DNA of 64,000 nucleotides. Source: Acanthosepion lycidas (Eukaryota; Mollusca; Cephalopoda; Sepiida; Sepiidae). Shown here piece by piece: positions 34,838 to 48,635 of the stretch. The stretch spans positions 59,095,292 to 59,159,291 of the forward strand of contig OZ010611.1 of assembly GCA_963932145.1 (NCBI GenBank), in the 5' to 3' direction. The notes beneath the pieces were generated by a model. The model did not search any database. It was not told the origin of the DNA and saw nothing but the letters and a program-made list of their open reading frames with translations. A program made the position numbers and the translations under genes. Numbering within the stretch: the stretch's first letter is position 1; each line of letters opens with the position of its first letter.

Positions 34838-37800
34838 AGTCTAGGCCCCCCTCTAAATCTTGGTTGAAATTATTTTTCATTCTAATTCATAGAAATGGAG
34901 TAGCGTGCAATTATGTCGTGTCATACAACAGTGAGGTAGGAGAAAAAATTTGTTGGGACAAAATGGGTGATCAGTGTCTTATTCTATTCTGTTTGTACCT
35001 TGTCTTTAGCTTTTTCTTCTATATTTAACTTTATGTAGAGGCTAGGCCCCCCTCTAAATCTTGGTTGAAATTATTTTTTATTCTAATTAATAGAAATGGA
35101 GTAGCGTGCAATGGTGTCGTCTCATACAACTGTGAGTTAGCAGATAAAATTTGTGGGCACAAAATGGGTGATCAGTGTCTTATTCTCTTCTGTTTATGCC
35201 TTGTCTTTAGCTTTTTCTTCTATATTTAACTTTATGTAGAGGCTAGGCCCCCCTCTAAATCTTGGTTGAAATTATTTTCATTCTAATTAATAGAAATGGA
35301 GTAGCGTGCAATGGTGTCGTCTCATACAACTGTGAGTTAGCAGATAAAATTTGTGGGCACAAAATGGGTGATCAGTGTCTTATTCTCTTCTGTTTATGCC
35401 TTTTCTTTATCTTTTTCTTCTATATTTAACTTTATGTAGAGGCTAGGCCCCCCTCTAAATCTTGGTTGAAATTATTTTTCATTCTAATTAATAGAAATGG
35501 AGTAGCATGCAATGGTGTCGTCTCATACAACAGTGAGGTAGGAGAAAAAATTTGTTGGCACAAATGGGTGATCAGTGTCTTATTCTCTTCTGTTTGTGCG
35601 TTGTCTTTAGCTTTTTCTTCTATATTTAACTTTATGTGGAGGCTAGGCCCCCCTCTAAATCTTGGTTGAAATTATTTTTCATTCTAATTCACAGAAATGG
35701 AGTAGCGTGCAATGGTGTCGTCTCATACAACAGCGAGGTAGGAGAAAAAATTTGATGGCACAATATAGGTGATCAGTGTCTTATTCTCTTCTGTTTGTGC
35801 CTTGTCTTTAGCTTTTTCTTCTATATTTGACTTTATGTAGAGGCTAGGCCCCCCTCTAAATCTTGGTTGAAATCATTTTTCATTCTAATTAATAGAAATG
35901 GAGTAGCGTGCAATGGTGTCGTCTCATACAACTGTGAGTTAGCAGATAAAATTTGTGGGCACAAAATGGGTGATCAGTGTCTCATACTCTTCTGTTTATG
36001 CCTTGTCTTTAGCTTTTTCTTCTATATTTAACTTTATCTAGAGGCTAGGCCCCCCTCTAAATCTTGGTTGAAATTATTTTTCATTCTAATTAATAGAAAT
36101 GGAGTAGCGTGCAATGGTGTCGTCTCATACAACTGTGAGTTAGCAGATAAAATTTGTGGGCACAAAATGGGTGATCAGTGTCTTATACTCTTCTGTTTAT
36201 GCCTTGTCTTTAGCTTTTTCTTCTATATTTAACTTTATCTAGAGGCTAGGCCCCCCTCTAAATCTTGGTTGAAATTATTTTTCATTCTAATTAATAGAAA
36301 TGGAGTAGCGTGCAATTGTGTCGTCTCATACAACAGTGAGGTAGGAGAAAAAATTTGTTGGCACAAAATGGGTGATCAGTGCCTTATTCACTTCTGTTTG
36401 TGCCTTGTCTTTAGCTTTTTCTTCTATATTTAACTTTATGTAGAGGCTAGGCCCCTCTCTAAATCTAGGTTGAAATAATTTTTCATTCTAATTAATAGAA
36501 ATGGAGTAGCGATCAAAGGTGTCGTCTCAAACAACAGTGAGTTAGGAGAAAAAATTTGTGGGCACAAAATGGCTGATCAGTGTCTCATACTCTTCTGTTT
36601 ATGCCTTGTCTTTAGCTTTTTCTTCTGTATTTAACTTTATGTAGAGGCTAGGCCCCCCTCTAAATCTTGGTTGAAATTATTTTTCATTCTAATTAATAGA
36701 AATTGAGTAGCGATCAAAGGTGTCGTCTCAAACAACAGTGAGTTAGGAGAAAAAATTTGTGGGCACAAAATGGGTGATCAGTGTCTTATTCTCTTCTGTT
36801 TGTGCCTTGTCTTTAGCTTTTTCTTCTATATTTAACTTTATGTAGAGGCTAGGCCGCTTTCTAAATCTTGGTTGAAATTATTTTTCATTCTAATTAATAG
36901 AAATGGAGTAGCGTGTAATGGTGTCGTCTCATACAACTGTGAGTTAGCAGATAAAATTTGTGGGCACAAAATGGGTGATCAGTGTCTTATTCTCTTCTGT
37001 TTATGCCTTGTCTTTAGCTTTTTCTTCTATATATAACTTCATGTAGAGGAAAGACCCCCCTCTAAATCTTGGTTGAAATTATTTTTCATTCTAATTAATA
37101 GAAATGGAGTAGCGTGCAATGGTGTCGTCTCATACAACAGTGAGTTAGGAGAAAAAATTTGTGGGCACAAAATGGGTGATCAGTGTCTTATTCTCTTCTG
37201 TTTGTGCCTTGTCTTTAGCTTTTTCTTCTATATTTAACATTATGTAGAGGCTAGGCCCCCCTCTAAACCTTGGTTGAAATTATTTTTCATTCTAATTAAT
37301 AGAAATGGAGTAGCGTGCAATGGTGTCGTCTCAAACAACAGTGAGTAAGGAGAAAAAATTTGTGGGCACAAAATGGGTGATCAGTGTCTTATTCTCTTCT
37401 GTTTGTACCTCATCTTTAGCTTTTTCTTCTATATTTAACTTTATGTAGAGGCTAGGCCCCCCTCTAAATCTTGGTTGAAATTATTTTTAATTCTAATTAA
37501 TAGAAATGGAGTAGCGTGCAATGGTGTCGTCTCATACAACAGTGAGGTAGGAGAAAAAATTTGTTGGCACAAAATTGGTGATCAGTGCCTTATTCACTTC
37601 TGTTTGTGCCTTGTCTTTAGCTTTTTCTTCTATATTTAACTTTATGTAGAGGCTAGGCCCCCCTCTAAATCTTGGTTGAAATTATTTTTCATTCTAATTA
37701 ATAGAAATGGAGTAGCGTGCAATGGTGTCGTCTCATACAACTGTGAGTTAGCAGATAAAATTGTGGGCACAAAATGGGTGATCAGTGTCTTATTCTCTTC

Positions 37801-39833
37801 TGTTTATGCCTTGTCTTTAGCTTTTTCGTCTATATTTAACTTTATGTAGAGGCTAGGCCCCCCTCTAAATCTTGGTTGAAATTATTTTTCATTCTAATTA
37901 ATAGAAATGGAGTAGCGTGTAATGGTGTCGTCTCATACAACTGTGAGTTAGCAGATAAAATTTGTGGGCACAAAATGGGTGATCAGTGTCTTATTCTTTT
38001 CTGTTTATGCCTTGTCTTTACCTTTTTCTTCTATATTTAACTTTATGTAGAGGCTATCCCCCCCTCTAAATCTTGGTTGAAATTATTTTTCATTCTAATT
38101 AATAGAAATGGAGTAGGGTGCAATGGTGTCGTCTCATACAACTGTGAGTTAGCAGATAAAATTTGTGGGCACAAAATGGGTGATCAGTGTCTTATTCTCT
38201 TCTGTTTATGCCTTGTCTTTACCTTTTTCTTCTATATTTAACTTTATGTAGAGGCTAGGCCCCCCTATAAATCTTGGTTGAAATTATTTTTCATTCTAAT
38301 TAATAGAAATAGAGTAGCGTGCAATGGTGTCGTCTCATACAACTGTGAATTAGCAGATAAAATTTGTGGGCACAAAATGGGTGATCAGTGTCTTATACTC
38401 TTCTGTTTATGCCTTGTCTTTACCTTTTTCTTCTATATTTAACTTTATGTAGAGGCTAGGCCCCCCTCTGAATCTAGGTTAAAATTATTTTTCATTATAA
38501 TTAATAGAAATGGAGTAGCGTGCAATGGTGTCGTCTCATACAACTGTGAGTTAGCAGATAAAATTTGTGGGCACAAAATGGGTGATCAGTATCTTATACT
38601 CTTCTGTTTATGCCTTGTCTTTAGCTTTTTCTTCTATATTTAACTTTATATAGAGGCTAGGCCCCCCTCTAAATCTTGGTTGAAATTATTTTTCATTCTA
38701 ATTCATAGAAATGGAGTAGCGTGCAATGGTGTCGTCTCATAGAACAGTGAGGTAGGAGAAAAAATTTGTTGGCACAAAATGGTTGATCAGTGCCTTATTC
38801 ACTTCTGTTTGTGCCTTGTCTTTAGCTTTTTCTTCTAAATTTAACTTTATGTAGAGGCTAGGCCCCCCTCTAAATCTTGGTTGAAATAATTTTTCATTCT
38901 AATTAATAGAAATCGAGTAGCGATCAAAGGTGTCGTCTCAAACAACAGTGTGTTAGGAGAATAAATTTGTGGGCACAAAATGGGTGATCAGTGTCTTATT
39001 CTCTACTGTTTATACCTTGTCTTTACCTTTTTCTTCTATATTTAACTTTATGTAGAGGCTAGGCCCCCCTCTAAATCTTGGTTGAAATTATTTTTCATTC
39101 TAATTAATAGAAATGGAGTAGCGTGCAATGGTGTCGTCTCATACAACTGTGAGTTAGCAGATAAAATTTGTGGGCACAAAATGGGTGATCAGTGTCTCAT
39201 ACTCTTCTGTTTATGCCTTGTCTTTAGCTTTTTCTTCTATATTTAACTTTATGTAGAGGCTAGCCCCCCCTCAAAATCTTGGTTTAAATTATTTTTCATT
39301 CTAATTAATAGAAATGGAGTAGTGTGCAATGGTGTCGTCTCATACAACTGTGAGTTAGCAGATACAATTTGTGGGCACAAAATGGGTGATCAGTGTCTTA
39401 TACTCTTCTGTTTATGCCTTGTCTTTAGCTTTTTCTTCTATATTTAACTTTATCTAGAGGCTAGGCCCCACTCTAAATCTTGGTTGAAATTATTTTTCAT
39501 TCTAATTAATAGAAATGGAGTAGCGTGCAATGGTGTCGTCTCATACAACAGTGAGGTAGGAGAAAAAATTTGTTGGCACAAAATGGGTGATCAGTGTCTT
39601 ATTCTCTTCTGTTTGTGCCTTGCCTTTAACTTTTTGTTCTACATTTAACATTATGTCGAGGCTAGGCCCCCCTCTAAATCTTGGTTGAAATTATTTTTCA
39701 TTCTAATTCATAGAAATGGAGTAGCGTGCAATGGTGTCGTCTCATACAACAGTGAGTTAGGAGAAAAAATTTGTGGGCACAAAAAGCGTGATCAGTGTCT
39801 TATTTTCTTTTGTTTGTGTCTTGTCTTTAGCTT
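34812..39833 (+). repeat. About 5.0-kb HOR (25 monomers), copy 1
   Basis: The unit starts near GAGTCTAGGCCCC and AATTATGTCGTGTC (34909), which returns at 39931. Downstream markers return at 4,822-4,823 bp because copy 2 lacks one monomer present here near 35.2-35.4 kb. The monomer series 35.4-37.1 kb also matches 30.4-32.1 kb (offset about 5,022). The series 37860-39706 matches 32034-33880 (offset 5,826). The unit is thus a composite of older neighbouring blocks. Confidence 0.88.
38688..39706 (+). repeat. About 1-kb five-monomer module, occurrence 3 of 3
   Basis: The order of markers matches 28240 and 32862, with GAGAATAAATTTG at 38957. After the module the sequence continues into AAAAAGCGTG and TATTTTCTTTTGTTTGTGTC, as at 29.3 kb. 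The module plus its right flank is therefore shared with the first occurrence, and its left flank with the second. Confidence 0.85.
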
Positions 39834-42800
39834 TTTCTTCTATATTTAACTTTATGTAGAGTCTAGGCCCCCCTCTAAATCTTGGTTGAAATTATTTTTC
39901 ATTCTAATTCATAGAAATGGAGTAGCGTGCAATTATGTCGTGTCATACAACAGTGAGGTAGGAGAAAAAATTTGTTGGGACAAAATGGGTGATCAGTGTC
40001 TTATTCTATTCTGTTTGTACCTTGTCTTTAGCTTTTTCTTCTATATTTAACTTTATGTAGAGGCTAGGCCCCCCTCTAAATCTTGGTTGAAATTATTTTT
40101 TATTCTAATTAATAGAAATGGAGTAGCGTGCAATGGTGTCGTCTCATACAACTGTGAGTTAGCAGATAAAATTTGTGGGCACAAAATGGGTGATCAGTGT
40201 CTTATTCTCTTCTGTTTATGCCTTGTCTTTATCTTTTTCTTCTATATTTAACTTTATGTAGAGGCTAGGCCCCCCTCTAAATCTTGGTTGAAATTATTTT
40301 TCATTCTAATTAATAGAAATGGAGTAGCAAGCAATGGTGTCGTCTCATACAACAGTGAGGTAGGAGAAAAAATTTGTTGGCACAAATGGGTGATCAGTGT
40401 CTTATTCTCTTCTGTTTGTGCGTTGTCTTTAGCTTTTTCTTCTATATTTAACTTTATGTGGAGGCTAGGCCCCCCTCTAAATCTTGGTTGAAATTATTTT
40501 TCATTCTAATTCATAGAAATGGAGTAGCGTGCAATGGTGTCGTCTCATACAACAGCGAGGTAGGAGAAAAAATTTGATGGCACAAAATAGGTGATCAGTG
40601 TCTTATTCTCTTCTGTTTGTGCCTTGTCTTTAGCTTTTTCTTCTATATTTGACTTTATGTAGAGGCTAGGCCCCCCTCTAAATCTTGGTTGAAATCATTT
40701 TTCATTCTAATTAATAGAAATGGAGTAGCGTGCAATGGTGTCGTCTCATACAACTGTGAGTTAGCAGATAAAATTTGTGGGCACAAAATGGGTGATCAGT
40801 GTCTCATACTCTTCTGTTTATGCCTTGTCTTTAGCTTTTTCTTCTATATTTAACCTTATCTAGAGGCTAGGCCCCCCTCTAAATCTTGGTTGAAATTATT
40901 TTTCATTCTAATTAATAGAAATGGAGTAGCGTGCAATGGTGTCGTCTCATACAACTGTGAGTTAGCAGATAAAATTTGTGGGCACAAAATGGGTGATCAG
41001 TGTCTTATACTCTTCTGTTTATGCCTTGTCTTTAGCTTTTTCTTCTATATTTAACTTTATCTAGAGGCTAGGCCCCCCTCTAAATCTTGGTTGAAATTAT
41101 TTTTCATTCTAATTAATAGAAATGGAGTAGCGTGCAATTGTGTCGTCTCATACAACAGTGAGGTAGGAGAAAAAATTTGTTGGCACAAAATGGGTGATCA
41201 GTGCCTTATTCACTTCTGTTTGTGCCTTGTCTTTAGCTTTTTCTTCTATATTTAACTTTATGTAGAGGCTAGGCCCCTCTCTAAATCTAGGTTGAAATAA
41301 TTTTTCATTCTAATTAATAGAAATGGAGTAGCGATCAAAGGTGTCGTCTCAAACAACAGTGAGTTAGGAGAAAAAATTTGTGGGCACAAAATGGGTGATC
41401 AGTGTCTCATACTCTTCTGTTTATGCCTTGTCTTTAGCTTTTTCTTCTGTATTTAACTTTATGTAGAGGCTAGGCCCCCCTCTAAATCTTGGTTGAAATT
41501 ATTTTTCATTCTAATTAATAGAAATTGAGTAGCGATCAAAGGTGTCGTCTCAAACAACAGTGAGTTAGGAGAAAAAATTTGTGGGCACAAAATGGGTGAT
41601 CAGTGTCTTATTCTCTTCTGTTTGTGCCTTGTCTTTAGCTTTTTCTTCTATATTTAACTTTATGTAGAGGCTAGGCCGCTTTCTAAATCTTGGTTGAAAT
41701 TATTTTTCATTCTAATTAATAGAAATGGAGTAGCGTGTAATGGTGTCGTCTCATACAACTGTGAGTTAGCAGATAAAATTTGTGGGCACAAAATGGGTGA
41801 TCAGTGTCTTATTCTCTTCTGTTTATGCCTTGTCTTTAGCTTTTTCTTCTATATATAACTTCATGTAGAGGAAAGACCCCCCTCTAAATCTTGGTTGAAA
41901 TTATTTTTCATTCTAATTAATAGAAATGGAGTAGCGTGCAATGGTGTCGTCTCATACAACAGTGAGTTAGGAGAAAAAATTTGTGGGCACAAAATGGGTG
42001 ATCAGTGTCTTATTCTCTTCTGTTTGTGCCTTGTCTTTAGCTTTTTCTTCTATATTTAACATTATGTAGAGGCTAGGCCCCCCTCTAAACCTTGGTTGAA
42101 ATTATTTTTCATTCTAATTAATAGAAATGGAGTAGCGTGCAATGGTGTCGTCTCAAACAACAGTGAGTTAGGAGAAAAAATTTGTGGGCACAAAATGGGT
42201 GATCAGTGTCTTATTCTCTTCTGTTTGTACCTCATCTTTAGCTTTTTCTTCTATATTTAACTTTATGTAGAGGCTAGGCCCCCCTCTAAATCTTAGTTGA
42301 AATTATTTTTAATTCTAATTAATAGAAATGGAGTAGCGTGCAATGGTGTCGTCTCATACAACAGTGAGGTAGGAGAAAAAATTTGTTGGCACAAAATTGG
42401 TGATCAGTGCCTTATTCACTTCTGTTTGTGCCTTGTCTTTAGCTTTTTCTTCTATATTTAACTTTATGTAGAGGCTAGGCCCCCCTCTAAATCTTGGTTG
42501 AAATTATTTTTCATTCTAATTAATAGAAATGGAGTAGCGTGCAATGGTGTCGTCTCATACAACTGTGAGTTAGCAGATAAAATTGTGGGCACAAAATGGG
42601 TGATCAGTGTCTTATTCTCTTCTGTTTATGCCTTGTCTTTAGCTTTTTCGTCTATATTTAACTTTATGTAGAGGCTAGGCCCCCCTCTAAATCTTGGTTG
42701 AAATTATTTTTCATTCTAATTAATAGAAATGGAGTAGCGTGTAATGGTGTCGTCTCATACAACTGTGAGTTAGCAGATAAAATTTGTGGGCACAAAATGG

Positions 42801-43291
42801 GTGATCAGTGTCTTATTCTTTTCTGTTTATGCCTTGTCTTTACCTTTTTCTTCTATATTTAACTTTATGTAGAGGCTATCCCCCCCTCTAAATCTTGGTT
42901 GAAATTATTTTTCATTCTAATTAATAGAAATGGAGTAGGGTGCAATGGTGTCGTCTCATACAACTGTGAGTTAGCAGATAAAATTTGTGGGCACAAAATG
43001 GGTGATCAGTGTCTTATTCTCTTCTGTTTATGCCTTGTCTTTACCTTTTTCTTCTATATTTAACTTTATGTAGAGGCTAGGCCCCCCTATAAATCTTGGT
43101 TGAAATTATTTTTCATTCTAATTAATAGAAATAGAGTAGCGTGCAATGGTGTCGTCTCATACAACTGTGAATTAGCAGATAAAATTTGTGGGCACAAAAT
43201 GGGTGATCAGTGTCTTATACTCTTCTGTTTATGCCTTGTCTTTACCTTTTTCTTCTATATTTAACTTTATGTAGAGGCTAGGCCCCCCTCT
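39834..43291 (+). repeat. About 5.0-kb HOR, copy 2 (incomplete)
   Basis: This matches 34812-38468 with about ten substitutions that I noticed, for example GTAGCAAGCAATGG near 40326 and AACCTTATC near 40852. It lacks one monomer and stops matching near 43291, where this copy reads CTCTAAATCTTGG and copy 1 reads CTCTGAATCTAGG. The last six or seven monomers of copy 1 (38468-39833) have no counterpart at the end of this copy. Confidence 0.88.
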
Positions 43292-45207
43292 AAATCTTGG
43301 TTGAAATTATTTTTCATTCTAATTAACAGAAATGGAGTAGCGATCAAAGGTGTCGTCTCAAACAACAGTGAGTTAGGAGAAAAAATTTGTGGGCACAAAA
43401 TGGATGATCAGTGTTTATTCTCTTCTGTTTGTGCCTTGTCTTTAGCTTTTTCTTCTATATTTAACTTTATGTAGAGGCTAGGCCCCCCTCTAAATCTTGG
43501 TTGAAATTATTTTTCATTCTAATTAATAGAAATGGAGTAGCGTGCAATGGTGTCGTCTCATACAACTGTGAGTTAGCTGATAAAATTGTGGGCACAAAAT
43601 GGGTGATCAGTGTCTTATTCTCTTCTGTTTATGCCTTGTCTTTAGCTTTTTCTTCTATATTTAACTTTATGTAGAGACTAGGCTCCCCTCTAAATCTTGG
43701 TTAAAATTATTTTTCATTCTAATTAATAGAAATGGAGTAGCGTGCAATGGTGTCGTCTCATACAACTGTGAGTTAGCAGATAAAATTTGTGGGCACAAAA
43801 TGGGTGATCAGTGTCTTATTCTTTTCTGTTTATGCCTTGTCTTTTTCTTTTTCTTCTATATTTAACTTTATGTAGAGGATATCCCCCACTCTAAATCTTG
43901 GTTGAAATTATTTTTCATTCTAATTAATAGAAATGGAGTAGGGTGCAATGGTGTCGTCTCATACAACTGTGAGTTAGCAGATAAAATTTGTGGGCACAAA
44001 ATGGGTGATCAGTGTCTTATTCTCTTCTGTTTATGCCTTGTCTTTACCTTTTTCTTCTATATTTAACTTTATGTAGAGGCTAGGCCCCCCTCTAAATCTT
44101 GGTTGAAATTATTTTTCATTCTAATTAATAGAAATGGAGTAGCGTGCAATGGTGTCGTCTCATACAACTGTGAGTTAGCAGATAAAATTTGTGGGCACAA
44201 AATGGGTGATCAGTGTCTCATACTCTTCTGTTTATGCCTTGTCTTTAGCTTTTTCTTCTATATTTAACTTTATGTAGAGGCTAGGCCCCCCTCTAAATCT
44301 TGGTTGAAATTATTTTTCATTCCAATTAATAGAAATAGAGTAGCGTGCAATGGTGTCGTCTCATACAACTGTGAATTAGCAGATAAAATTTGTGGGCACA
44401 AAATGGGTGATCAGTGTCTTATACTCTTCTGTTTATGCCTTGTCTTTACCTTTTTCTTCTATATTTAACTTTATGTAGAGGCTAGGCCCCCCTCTGAATC
44501 TTGGTTAAAATTATTTTTCATTATAATTAATAGAAATGGAGTAGCGTGCAATGGTGTCGTCTCATACAACTGTGAGTTAGCAGATAAAATTTGTGGGCGC
44601 AAAATGGGTGATCACTATCTTATACTCTTCTGTTTTTGCCTTGTCTTTAGCTTTTTCTTCTATATTTAACTTAATGTAGAGGCTAGGCTCCCCTCTAAAT
44701 CTTGGTTAAAATTATTTTTCATTATAATTAATAGAAATGGAGTAGCGTGCAATGGTGTCGTCTCATACAACAGTGAGGTAGGAGAAAAAATTTGTTGGCA
44801 CAAAATGGGTGATCAGTGCCTTATTCACTTCTGTTTGTGCCTTTTCTTTAGCTTTTTCTTCTATATTTAACTTAATGTAGAGGCTAGGCTCCCCTCTAAA
44901 TCTTGGTTGAAATAATTTTTCATTCTAATTAATAGAAATGGAGTAGCGATCAAAGGTGTCGTCTCAAACAACAGTGAGTTAGGAGAAATAATTTGTGGGC
45001 ACAAAAAGGGTGATCAGTGTTTATTCTCTTCTGTTTGTGCCTTGTCTTTAGCTTTTTCTTCTATATTTAACTTTATGTAGAGGCTAGGCCCCCCTCTAAA
45101 TCTTGGTTGAAATAATCTTTCATTCTAATTAATAGAAATGGAGTAGCGATCAAAGGTGTCGTCTCAAACAACAGTGAGTTAGGAGAAAAAATTTGTGGGC
45201 ACAAAAA
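43292..45207 (+). repeat. Mixed monomers after the 5-kb units
   Basis: About ten monomers of three tail types: AGCAGATAAAATTTG, AGGTAGGAG with TTGTTGGC, and GCGATCAAAGG. Private variants include CTTTTTCTTTTTC near 43850, GGATATCCCCCAC near 43878 and a one-base-short AGTGTTTATTC. There is no clear local HOR and no gene. Confidence 0.75.
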
Positions 45208-46035
45208 GGGTGATCAGTGTTTATTCTCTTCTGTTTCTCCCTTGTCTTTAGCTTTTTCTTCAATATCTTACTTTATGTAGAGGCTAGGCCCCCCTCTAAA
45301 TCTTGGTTGAAATTATTTTTCATTCTAATTAAAAGAAATGGAGTAGCGTGCAATGGTGTCATCTCATACAACAGTGAGGTAGGAGAAAATATTTGTTGGC
45401 ACAAAATGGGTGATCAGTGACTTATTCTCTTCTGTTTGTGCCTTGCCTTTAGCTTTTTCTTCTATATTTAACTTTATGTAGAGGCTAGGCCCCCCTCTAA
45501 ATCTTGGTTGAAATTATTTTTCATTCTAATTCATAGAAATGGAGTAGCGATCAAAGGTGTCGTCTCAAACAACATTGAGTCAGGAGGACAAATTTGTGGG
45601 CACAAAATGGGTGATCAGTGTTTATTCTCTTCTGTTTCTCCCTTGTCTTTAGCTTTTTCTTCAATATCTAACTTTATGTAGAGGCTAGGCCCCCCTCTAA
45701 ATCTTGGTTGAAATTATTTTTCATTCTAATTAAAAGAAATGGAGTAGCGTGCAATGGTGTCATCTCATACAACAGTGAGGTAGGAGAAAATATTTGTTGG
45801 CACAAAATGGGTGATCAGTGACTTATTCTCTTCTGTTTGTGCCTTGCCTTTAGCTTTTTCTTCTATATTTAACTTTATGTAGAGGCTAGGCCCCCCTCTA
45901 AATCTTGGTTGAAATTATTTTTCATTCTAATTCATAGAAATGGAGTAGCGATCAAAGGTGTCGTCTCAAACAACATTGAGTCAGGAGGACAAATTTGTGG
46001 GCACAAAATGGGTGATCAGTGTTTATTCTCTTCTG
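45208..46035 (+). repeat. 401-bp dimeric HOR, two copies
   Basis: Two monomers form a unit repeated at about 45208-45608 and 45609-46035. Markers step by 401 bp: CTGTTTCTCCCTTG (45231 and 45632), TTCAATATC, AATTAAAAGAAATGG and CATTGAGTCAGGAGGAC. The one-base shortfall from 402 comes from AGTGTTTATTC, which lacks a C. The unit looks recent. It occurs only here in the window. Confidence 0.9.
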
Positions 46036-46225
46036 TTTGTGCCTTGTCTTTAGTTTTTTCTTCTATATTTAACTTTATGTAGAGGCTAGGCCCCCCTCTA
46101 AATCTTGGTTCAAATTATTTTTCATTCTAATTAATAGAAATGGAGTAGCGTGCAATGCTGTCGTCTCATACAACTGTGAGTTAGCAGATAAAATTTGTGG
46201 GCACAAAATGGGTGATCAGTGTCTT

Positions 46226-47431
46226 ATAGTCTTCTGTTTATGCCTTGTCTTTACCTTTTTCTTCAATATTTAACTTTATGTAGAGGCTAGGCCTCCCTCT
46301 AAATCTTGGTTGAAATTATTTTTCATTCTAATTAATAGAAATGGAGTAGCGTGCAATGGTGTCATCTCATACAACAGTGAGGTAGGAGAAAAAATTTGTT
46401 GGCACAAAATGGGTGATCAGTGTCTTATTCTCTTCTGTTTGTGCCTTGTCTTTAGCTTTTTCTTCTATATTTAACTTTATGTAGAGGCTAGGCCCCCCTC
46501 TAAATCTTGGTTGAAATTATTTTTCATTCTAATTCATAGAAATGGAGTAGCGTGCAATGGTGTCGTCTCATACAACAGTGAGGTAGGAGAAAAAATTTGT
46601 TGGCACAGAATGGGTGATCAGTGCCTTATTCACTTCTGTTTGTGTCTTGTCTTTAGCTTTTTCTTCTATATTTAACTTTATGTTAGAGGCTAGGCCCCAC
46701 TCTAAATCTTGGTTGAAATAATTTTTCATTCTAATTAATAGAAATGGAGTAGCGATCAAAGGTGTCGTCTCAAACAACAGTGAGTCAGGAGGAAAAATTT
46801 GTGGGCACAAAATGGGTGATCAGTGTTTATTTTCTTCTGTTTGTGCTTTGTCTTTAGCTTTTTCTTCTATATTTAACTTTATGTAGAGGCTAGGCCCCCC
46901 TCTAAATCTTGGTTGAAATTATTTTTCATTCTAATTATTAGAAATGGAGTAGCGTGCAATGGTGTCGTCTCATACAACTGTGAGTTAGCAGATAAAATTT
47001 GTGGGCAGAAAATGGGTGATCAGTGTCTTATTCTCTTCTGTTTATGCCTTGTCTTTACCTTTTTCTTCTATATTTAACTTTATGTAGAGGCTAGGCCCCC
47101 CTCTAAATCTTGGTTGAAATTATTTTTCATTCTAATTAATAGAAATGGAGTAGCGTACAATGGTGTCGTCTCATACAACTGTGAGTTAGCAGATAAAATT
47201 TGTGGGCACAAAATGGGTGATCAGTGTCTTATAGTCTTCTGTTTATGCCTTGTCTTTACCTTTTTCTTCAATATTTAACTTTATGTAGAGGTTAGGCCCC
47301 CCTCTAAATCTTGGTTGAAATTATTTTTCATTCTAATTAATAGAAATGGAGTAGCGTGCAATTGTGTCATCTCATACAACAGTGAGGTAGGAGAAAAAAT
47401 TTGTTGGCACAAAATGGGTGATCAGTGTCTT
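46226..47431 (+). repeat. 1,206-bp hexameric HOR, copy 1
   Basis: Six monomers repeat with an offset of exactly 1,206 bp. Markers are CTTATAGTCTTCTG, TTCAATATTTAAC, GGCCTCCCTC (46291 and 47497), GGCACAGAATGGG, TATGTTAGAGGC (a one-base insertion), GTCAGGAGG, CTAATTATTAG, GGGCAGAAAATGG and AGCGTACAATGG. Confidence 0.9.
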
Positions 47432-48635
47432 ATAGTCTTCTGTTTATGCCTTGTCTTTACCTTTTTCTTCAATATTTAACTTTATGTAGAGGCTAGGCCT
47501 CCCTCTAAATCTTGGTTGAAATTATTTTTCATTCTAATTAATAGAAATGGAGTAGCGTGCAATGGTGTCATCTCATACAACAGTGAGGTAGGAGAAAAAA
47601 TTTGTTGGCACAAAATGTGTGATCAGTGTCTTATTCTCTTCTGTTTGTGCCTTGTCTTTAGCTTTTTCTTCTATATTTAACTTTATGTAGAGGCTAGGCC
47701 CCCCTCTAAATCTTGGTTGAAATTATTTTTCATTCTAATTCATAGAAATGGAGTAGCGTGCAATGGTGTCGTCTCATACAACAGTGAGGTAGGAGAAAAA
47801 ATTTGTTGGCACAGAATGGGTGATCAGTGCCTTATTCACTTCTGTTTGTGCCTTGTCTTTAGCTTTTTCTTCTATATTTAACTTTATGTTAGAGGCTAGG
47901 CCCCACTCTAAATCTTGGTTGAAATAATTTTTCATTCTAATTAATAGAAATGGAGTAGCGATCAAAGGTGTCGTCTCAAACAACAGTGAGTCAGGAGGAA
48001 AAATTTGTGGGCACAAAATGGGTGATCAGTGTTTATTTTCTTCTGTTTGTGCTTTGTCTTTAGCTTTTTCTTCTATATTTAACTTTATGTAGAGGCTAGG
48101 CCCCCCTCTAAATCTTGGTTGAAATTATTTTTCATTCTAATTATTAGAAATGGAGTAGCGTGCAATGGTGTCGTCTCATACAACTGTGAGTTAGCAGATA
48201 AAATTTGTGGGCAGAAAATGGGTGATCAGTGTCTTATTCTCTTCTGTTTATGCCTTGTCTTTACCTTTTTCTTCTATATTTAACTTTATGTAGAGGCTAG
48301 GCCCCCCTCTAAATCTTGGTTGAAATTATTTTTCATTCTAATTAATAGAAATGGAGTAGCGTACAATGGTGTCGTCTCATACAACTGTGAGTTAGCAGAT
48401 AAAATTTGTGGGCACAAAATGGGTGATCAGTGTCTTATAGTCTTCTGTTTATGCCTTGTCTTTACCTTTTTCTTCAATATTTAACTTTATGTAGAGGTTA
48501 GGCCCTCCTCTAAATCTTGGTTGAAATTATTTTTCATTCTAATTAATAGAAATGGAGTAGCGTGCAATTGTGTCATCTCATACAACAGTGAGGTAGGAGA
48601 AAAAATTTGTTGGCACAAAATGGGTAATCAGTGTC
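47432..48635 (+). repeat. 1,206-bp hexameric HOR, copy 2
   Basis: This copy is near-identical to the preceding hexamer. Seen differences include AAATGTGTGATC near 47615, GGCCCTCCTC near 48500 and GGGTAATCAG near 48622. Confidence 0.9.
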
